Assembly: GCA_007120745.1 (NCBI GenBank)
Contig: SKNC01000106.1
Span: forward strand, 1-19,476
Direction: 5' to 3'
DNA from: Bacillota bacterium
Lineage (GTDB): Bacteria > Bacillota > Dethiobacteria > SKNC01
Length of the DNA: 19,476 nucleotides
Of this stretch, positions 15,343-19,476 are shown in pieces (the first letter of the stretch is position 1; every line of letters begins with the position of its first letter). A model generated the notes under the pieces. The model worked only from the letters and a program-made list of their open reading frames with translations, searched no databases and had not been told where the DNA came from. A program made the translations under genes and the position numbers.

Positions 15343-16704
15343 TTGAAAAACCGTGTATCTCAGATAACACCCGAAATATTAGAATTTGCTGCTTTGTGTG
15401 AAAAAAATAGTACAATCGATCCCACCCTTTACGAGAAATATGATGTAAAAAGAGGGCTTCGGGATTTAAGCGGGAAAGGTGTACGGGCTGGGTTGACGGA
15501 AATTTCTGAAATCGTCTCCTCCAAAGTGATTGATGGAAAAGAGTATCCTTGTGAGGGCAAACTCCATTACAGGGGTATTGATGTGGAAGAAATTGTGGAC
15601 GGATTCATTAGTGAAAACCGCTTTGGGTTTGAAGAGGTGGCCTATTTATTGATGTTTGGCCAGCTGCCGGATGAAATGGAGCTTACCAAGTTTACCCGGA
15701 TACTGGACAACTATCGCAAGCTGCCGACTAATTTTGTCCGGGACATCATCATGAAGGCACCCAGCCAGGATATGATGAATACACTGGCCCGCAGTGTGTT
15801 AACCATGTACTCCTACGATGATTGCGCAGAGGACAATTCTTTGCCTAATGTACTGCGCCAATCACTGCAGTTATTGGCGTTGTTTCCTTTGTTGGCCGTG
15901 TACGGATATCAGGCTTACTGCCACTACCATGACAACAAGAGTTTATATATCCACTGCCCGGAACCTGAACTTTCCACAGCAGAGAATATTTTGCACATAC
16001 TTCGAGTAGACAGCCAGTATACACCACTGGAAGCAAAAATACTTGATTTAGCACTGGTGCTCCATGCAGAGCATGGCGGTGGAAATAATTCCAGTTTTAC
16101 GGTTCATGTCGTAACTTCCTCAGGTACAGATACTTATTCGGCCATTACAGCTGCCCTCGGGTCATTGAAAGGGTTCAGGCACGGTGGCGCTAACATTAAG
16201 GTGAGCCGGATGTTCGAGGACATGAAGAAAAATATTAGTGATTGGACCGATGAGTCCAGCGTAGCGGACTACCTCATCAAACTGTTGAACAAACAGGCCT
16301 TTGACCGTTCCGGACTGATTTACGGAATGGGACATGCCGTCTATTCCCTGTCTGATCCCCGGGTAAATGTGCTTAAGAAATTCGTAGAGAGCCTTTCTAA
16401 AGAAAAAAATCGCATGGAAGAATTTCAGCTTTATTCCCTGGTGGAAAGACTGGCGCCAAAAATTATCGGAGAGGAACGGCGCATATATAAAGGGGTCAGC
16501 ACAAACGTTGACTTCTACAGCGGTCTAGTCTACAATATGCTGGATCTTCCCCTGCAGTTGTATACTCCCTTATTTGCCATAGCTCGTATTGCCGGATGGT
16601 CGGCCCACCGTATGGAAGAGATTATTAATGCCAGTAAGATTATCCGGCCGGCTTATAAAGCGGTTTCAGGGCGTCAAGAATATGTGCCACTGAAAGCTCG
16701 CTAA
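15343..16704 (+). CDS. Citrate synthase / 2-methylcitrate synthase family
   Basis: A 453-residue Si-type citrate synthase-family enzyme that condenses acetyl-CoA (or propionyl-CoA) with oxaloacetate in the cytoplasm. Visible active-site blocks: LVLHAEHGGGNNSSFT (His241, His244), KGFRHGGAN (His280), the family signature GMGHAVYSLSDPR (His331; Met replaces the usual small or aromatic residue after the first Gly) and STNVDFYSG (Asp390); Arg423 in SAHRMEE fits the substrate-binding Arg. The length is that of the long clostridial form, with about 40 extra residues at the N-terminus. TTG 15343 is preceded by AAAGGGGAG about 9 bases upstream. It has its own extended -10 promoter and terminator, so it is a single-gene unit. 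Citrate and methylcitrate specificity cannot be separated from sequence alone. Confidence 0.93.
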   Translation: MKNRVSQITPEILEFAALCEKNSTIDPTLYEKYDVKRGLRDLSGKGVRAGLTEISEIVSSKVIDGKEYPCEGKLHYRGIDVEEIVDGFISENRFGFEEVAYLLMFGQLPDEMELTKFTRILDNYRKLPTNFVRDIIMKAPSQDMMNTLARSVLTMYSYDDCAEDNSLPNVLRQSLQLLALFPLLAVYGYQAYCHYHDNKSLYIHCPEPELSTAENILHILRVDSQYTPLEAKILDLALVLHAEHGGGNNSSFTVHVVTSSGTDTYSAITAALGSLKGFRHGGANIKVSRMFEDMKKNISDWTDESSVADYLIKLLNKQAFDRSGLIYGMGHAVYSLSDPRVNVLKKFVESLSKEKNRMEEFQLYSLVERLAPKIIGEERRIYKGVSTNVDFYSGLVYNMLDLPLQLYTPLFAIARIAGWSAHRMEEIINASKIIRPAYKAVSGRQEYVPLKAR

Positions 16705-16751
16705 AGGTTAAAGACAAATGATTGTTCCCTGAATCATTTTAAACAAATTTT

Positions 16752-16794
16752 AAATACTCTCTTCCTTTTTTTCTGGAATGAGAGTATTTTTTTT
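16752..16794 (+). terminator. Intrinsic terminator of citrate synthase
   Basis: AAATACTCTC (16752-16761) and GAGAGTATTT (16780-16789) form a perfect 10-base stem with an 18-base loop, followed by a run of T to 16794. It lies 48 bases after the stop codon. Confidence 0.93.
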
Positions 16795-16876
16795 ATCCGT
16801 TCATTGAAAAACACTTATAAGTTAACCCCAGATTTTACGTACCTGATGGCCCCTTGACACGCCCCTGGTTTTCATA

Positions 16877-17239
16877 TCACGAAGTCTTCATCATGTTTAC
16901 TAACAACAGAACAGCCAGTACAAATAGTACAGCGAACATGGCCACAAAACCCAACTCGCCGTTCTGCAGGAAATATCCCGGGCTTTGAATCATTGTATAG
17001 AGCAGTGCACCGGTGGCCAGCAGGTAAACCTGGCGTCCCCACGGCTTAAGGGTTAAAAGTCCCCAGCCTCCCACCAGCAGAGCCGCGGCGGTGGCAAGTT
17101 CAGCAGCAATATGCATTAATATCCTGACCGGTTCAGTTTCCAGTTCCGGGATTCCTCCCACAGCATAAAACATAAGCCACATTGTAAGCATAGAAATACC
17201 TACAATGATGGAATAGATAGCCGCTGCTCTTTTTATCAA
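16877..17239 (-). CDS. Small four-helix membrane protein, unknown
   Basis: A 120-residue hydrophobic protein with four predicted membrane segments (about 4-28, 38-57, 67-84, 92-116 from the chosen start). A conserved-looking stretch is HIAAELATAAALLVGGWGLL with WGRQVYLLATGALLYTMIQSPGYF. I cannot name a family. The TTG at 17239 is chosen because GAAGGAGAG stands 6 bases before it; a longer frame begins at TTG 17278 and would add 13 residues. A 12-codon reading frame in another phase ends with a TGA that overlaps this TTG. The gene lies downstream of the aldo/keto reductase gene on the same strand with a gap of about 100 bases; co-transcription is possible. Confidence 0.72.
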   Translation of the reverse strand: MIKRAAAIYSIIVGISMLTMWLMFYAVGGIPELETEPVRILMHIAAELATAAALLVGGWGLLTLKPWGRQVYLLATGALLYTMIQSPGYFLQNGELGFVAMFAVLFVLAVLLLVNMMKTS

Positions 17240-17274
17240 AAGTATCTCTCCTTCATATGCTGCCTTGTTTTCAT
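17236..17274 (-). CDS. Possible 12-residue leader peptide
   Basis: ATG 17274 has AAGG 8 bases upstream and opens a 12-codon frame, MKTRQHMKERYF. Its TGA stop overlaps the TTG start of the small membrane protein by two bases. This geometry fits a coupling leader. It is short enough to be chance, and its peptide has no run of one amino acid that would mark an attenuator. Confidence 0.25.
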   Translation of the reverse strand: MKTRQHMKERYF

Positions 17275-17316
17275 TCAAAAAACCTTCAAAAAAGTTAATA
17301 GATTATTGATAATATC

Positions 17317-17332
17317 TTCAGTTCGTACTGAA
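17317..17332. repeat. Short inverted repeat after the aldo/keto reductase gene
   Basis: TTCAGT (17317-17322) and ACTGAA (17327-17332) enclose a 4-base loop a few bases beyond the stop codon of the reductase gene. No T tract follows on the minus strand, so termination would be weak. Confidence 0.35.
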
Positions 17333-17339
17333 AAAGGGT

Positions 17340-18410
17340 TTACCACTGCTTCTTAAAAAAGTTAATGTCCTGCCAATACGGAGCTGCCAGCTCCTCGAGC
17401 TGTTTCATTTTCTCCCGGCTGTAGGGTCTGAAGTTTTGGACGATATTAACATTCTCTTCCAGTTCATCCATATTGGAGATACCTACAACAGCAGTGCTTA
17501 CGGGGAGTGTGAGAACATATCCCAGAGCCTGTTCCATAGAGGTAATGCCGTTTTCTCGAAAAATTCTTCCGTAAGAGGCTACTTTCATGGCAATTACCCC
17601 TATTTGTCTCTCCTCTGCAGTTTTCAGCAGTTCTATTTGAAAAGATTGATAATAGATATCTCCTGCATTCAATGCCAGGAGCAGGCAGTCAAAATCAAAT
17701 TCCTTCAGAGCCTGTGTCAGTATTTCAGGGTTTTTATGCCCGGTGATACCGGTGTACCTGATTAACCCATCTTCTTTTAATTTTGTTAAAGCCTTAAGGG
17801 CTCCGTCAGGCGCCAATATCCGCTTTAGCTCTGACTGAGAGTGAACACTGTGCAGCTGGTATATATCCAGGTAATCAGTTTTCAGCCGTTTCAGGCTCTT
17901 TTCAAAAAGCCTCATGGTACCATCATACGTGCGGTCCAGGGTTTTACTGGCCAGGATTACTTTTTCCCGTAAATGCTCTATGGCAAGGCCAATGTTCGTC
18001 TCACTTTCCTGGTATGTCGGTGCAGTATCGATAAAATTTACACCAAGGTCAACTGCCCGGTGGATTATTTTTGCCGCATCATCAGCTCCTCCCCTCCTGG
18101 CCAGGGCAAATGCTCCACCCAATCCCAATAAACTGGGGCTGATTTCAGTTTTGCCCAGTTTACGCCGGGGAATCTTGTCCGGTTCTTCCTCTTTAACAGG
18201 CTCTTCCTTTACATGCTCCTCTTCCGGGGGCAATCCTTTTTCTTTAACTTCGTTATTTTCTGCAGCCTGGAGTTCTTCTCTTCCGCTTTCCTGCTGAGAG
18301 TCCTCTTCATTCCATTCAGGGCTGAAAGGACTGCATCCCAAAAGACCTATGCTGATGGCAGATGCCAGGCTTATTTTAAGAAATTTTCTTCTGCTGATGC
18401 ATTCTATCAC
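17340..18410 (-). CDS. Aldo/keto reductase with Tat-type lipoprotein signal
   Basis: From GTG 18410 the product has 356 residues. The N-terminus carries a twin-arginine motif SRRKFLK (6-12), a hydrophobic stretch and a lipobox GLLGC (Cys26), so a folded, lipid-anchored outer-face protein is expected. A very acidic Glu/Lys linker (about 30-80) leads to an aldo/keto reductase barrel with the full catalytic tetrad: Asp128 and Tyr133 (FIDTAPTY), Lys156 (LASK) and His187 (YQLH). The end of the barrel shows the expected AVVGISNMDELEEN. There is no C-terminal ferredoxin-type Cys cluster as in some clostridial relatives. GTG is chosen because GAAAGGAG lies 7 bases before it; the frame runs on to TTG 18431 without a site. 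The family uses NAD(P)H, which is not expected outside the cell, so the substrate and electron source are open. Confidence 0.88.
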   Translation of the reverse strand: MIECISRRKFLKISLASAISIGLLGCSPFSPEWNEEDSQQESGREELQAAENNEVKEKGLPPEEEHVKEEPVKEEEPDKIPRRKLGKTEISPSLLGLGGAFALARRGGADDAAKIIHRAVDLGVNFIDTAPTYQESETNIGLAIEHLREKVILASKTLDRTYDGTMRLFEKSLKRLKTDYLDIYQLHSVHSQSELKRILAPDGALKALTKLKEDGLIRYTGITGHKNPEILTQALKEFDFDCLLLALNAGDIYYQSFQIELLKTAEERQIGVIAMKVASYGRIFRENGITSMEQALGYVLTLPVSTAVVGISNMDELEENVNIVQNFRPYSREKMKQLEELAAPYWQDINFFKKQW

Positions 18411-18516
18411 AAAGATACTCCTTTCTTGCAAAGGGGTTATCCGAAAGAAGGTAGAATTTTTTTATCCTTTGTCGGCTCTCATACAGGAAATTACAGGGTG
18501 TGTTTAAGAAAGCTTA

Positions 18517-18924
18517 TCACTTATGAAAGGGAAACAAATGCTGTTTCCATATAACAAGTACTGACAGTACTGTTTTCACAATTCCAATCATAAAAAAGAT
18601 AACGTGCAGGAACACAATGGAATTAAGCATAATGCACTGTACCACAATAAAAATAACTAACGCCAGACCAAATACAAAGCTTATATATCCTTGATACTTT
18701 GAATCAAAACGCAGCGTCAAAGCACTGATAATATTTCCAAGGCCAATGATTGTAAACAGGATAATGCCAGGGATAAGAAAACTAGTGAACGGTGAATTAA
18801 CCAACGAATCAGCTGGTATACCCAGGGGCTCATGGGGATCCAAAATAGCAGCCAGTCCTCCAAATACGGCGCCTATTCCTACAAGGAGGTGTAAAGCAAA
18901 TAATAAAAGATATACGAGTCTCAC
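18517..18924 (-). CDS. Four-helix integral membrane protein, unknown
   Basis: From GTG 18924 the product has 135 residues and four hydrophobic segments (about 4-26, 47-70, 79-98, 103-128). The first loop (LDPHEPLGIPADSLVNSPFTSFLIPG) is the most distinctive part and looks like that of a family of small membrane proteins common in Gram-positive bacteria; I cannot give it a name. The start is set by GAGGTGA (18933-18939) 8 bases upstream. The frame stays open to TTG 19035, adding 37 mostly charged residues without a ribosome binding site. A perfect palindrome lies about 90 bases upstream (19013-19031). The aldo/keto reductase gene follows on the same strand after about 106 bases. Confidence 0.75.
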   Translation of the reverse strand: MRLVYLLLFALHLLVGIGAVFGGLAAILDPHEPLGIPADSLVNSPFTSFLIPGIILFTIIGLGNIISALTLRFDSKYQGYISFVFGLALVIFIVVQCIMLNSIVFLHVIFFMIGIVKTVLSVLVIWKQHLFPFHK

Positions 18925-19178
18925 TTTTAATGTCACCTCGACTTTACTTTTCCTTCCATCGGTCTGGAGCTGCGGTATTTGACTTCGCCTCAAATAAAAT
19001 CTTTCCCTTGCTTTGAAATAGATTATTTCAACCAATTTAATTATGACATATACTCCTGCATAGTTAAAGAAAATATCTCAATTTCTTCACTTATTCTTCG
19101 CCCTGCAGGAGCACTGTGCCAGGATGCTGTTGAGATATAGTTTGATTTTCCCAAATGATCTGATTTTGAGGGAACAGC
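18925..19178. other. Intergenic region with palindromes, before the insertion element
   Basis: Once the membrane-protein start is moved to 18924, this stretch has no gene. It contains the palindrome at 19013-19031 and two crossing inverted repeats: CTCCTGCA (19053-19060) with TGCAGGAG (19104-19111), and ATATCTCAA (19073-19081) with TTGAGATAT (19130-19138). No promoter with both boxes stands out. Confidence 0.55.
19013..19031. promoter_or_regulatory. Perfect palindrome, possible operator of the membrane-protein gene
   Basis: TTGAAATAGATTATTTCAA has 8-base arms around GAT. It sits upstream of the 18517-18924 gene and has the size and symmetry of a binding site for a dimeric repressor. It does not match a Fur, PerR or CcpA consensus that I know. 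No T tract follows, so a terminator is unlikely. Confidence 0.4.
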
Positions 19179-19192
19179 TGTATTCTATATAG

Positions 19193-19248
19193 CCCCCTAA
19201 TAGATTTGGAAAATATTTGTGTAATATGTTAACATTTTATTAAGGGGG
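19193..19248 (+). promoter_or_regulatory. Hairpin covering the transposase ribosome binding site
   Basis: CCCCCTAATA (19193-19202) pairs with TATTAAGGGGG (19238-19248) with one bulged base and a 35-base loop. The right arm is the ribosome binding site of the transposase gene. Read-through RNA from outside would contain both arms and hide the site, a known way for insertion elements to limit transposase. A weak promoter (TTGAGG 19166-19171, TATAGC 19188-19193) would start near 19200 and lose most of the left arm. Confidence 0.45.
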
Positions 19249-19256
19249 TAGTTTTT

Positions 19257-19476
19257 ATGAATAACAACAGGCAGTACAGTGATGAATTTAAGGAAATGAT
19301 TATTAAGGAATGTCAGGAAACAGGTAATGTGGCTTTAGTAGCCCGCCGTCATGAAGTGTCATCTAACACCATTCATACCTGGTTAAGTAAGGCTAGAAAA
19401 AATGGTTCAGTGAAATCACTGCCTAAAGCAAAAAATGATCGCCAAAAAGCGTTAGAGAAACAACTCAGTAAAGTCA
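19257..19476 (+). CDS. IS3/IS911-type transposase OrfA, N-terminal part
   Basis: The first 73 codons of a transposase OrfA, cut by the window edge. The peptide starts MNNNRQYSDEFKEMIIKEC and carries a helix-turn-helix (NVALVARRHEVSSNTIHTWL, about residues 24-43) of the type that binds the element's terminal repeats. It is followed by a basic stretch and the beginning of a Leu-containing coiled coil (KALEKQLSK), as expected in this family, where OrfA is normally fused to an integrase-type OrfB by frameshifting. AAGGGGG (19242-19248) stands 8 bases before the ATG. Whether the rest of the element is intact cannot be seen. Confidence 0.88.
   Translation, partial: MNNNRQYSDEFKEMIIKECQETGNVALVARRHEVSSNTIHTWLSKARKNGSVKSLPKAKNDRQKALEKQLSKV

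Larger units (their letters stand above)
19179..19476 (+). mobile_element. Left part of an IS3-type insertion sequence
   Basis: The window ends inside the element. The left boundary is uncertain; the TG at 19179-19180, followed after 12 bases by CCCCCTAATAGATTTGGA, resembles the layout of IS3-family ends (TG terminal bases, then a C-run and a TTGGA/TTAGA block). The right end and the target duplication are outside the window, so the boundary cannot be checked here. Confidence 0.5.

Noticed and set aside
15210..15401. 63-codon plus-strand frame across the citrate synthase start
   Set aside because: It spans the inverted repeat and the promoter and overlaps citrate synthase in another phase; it has no ribosome binding site.

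Overview
The window looks like chromosomal DNA of a low-to-mid GC Gram-positive anaerobe (Bacillota, probably a Clostridia-type lineage). The supporting signs are an AddAB-type recombination nuclease instead of RecBCD, strong GGAGG-like ribosome binding sites, frequent TTG and GTG starts, intrinsic terminators, and a FolD and citrate synthase of the type common in these bacteria. No genus can be named from the sequence alone.

Layout, left to right. Bases 1-273 are the 3' end of folD, closed by a clear terminator. A small VTT/TVP38-like membrane protein follows (457-1041, +). Then comes a long minus-strand block: addA (1055-4330) and addB (4323-7403) overlap by 8 bases and form a two-gene operon for double-strand break repair. 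Further upstream on the same strand are a CPBP membrane protease (7575-8342) with its own promoter, an ICMT-like membrane methyltransferase and a small lipoprotein that form a pair (8515-9674), and a large membrane-tethered alpha/beta hydrolase (9768-12017). A plus-strand gene for a small secreted protein with three 23-residue repeats (12330-12716) faces a cell-surface 5'-nucleotidase-type phosphoesterase (12789-14828, -) across a shared terminator. A citrate synthase (15343-16704, +) has an extended -10 promoter and its own terminator. The right end carries two small four-helix membrane proteins, an aldo/keto reductase with a twin-arginine lipoprotein signal, and the start of an IS3-type insertion element cut by the window edge.

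A theme of the accessory part (7.5-19 kb) is the cell envelope: most products there are predicted to be in the membrane, lipid-anchored or secreted (protease, methyltransferase, two lipoproteins, tethered hydrolase, anchored nucleotidase, repeat protein, small membrane proteins). I see no evidence that they form one pathway; they are separate short transcription units. I found no convincing new multi-gene system. The items most worth a second look are the repeat protein and the hairpin that would cover its ribosome binding site, the exported aldo/keto reductase, a REP-like hairpin next to a 22-base exact duplication, and several clean palindromes in the intergenic regions.

Several starts were moved inward from the longest open frame because a good Shine-Dalgarno sequence stands before an internal TTG, GTG or ATG. 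This is stated in each entry.
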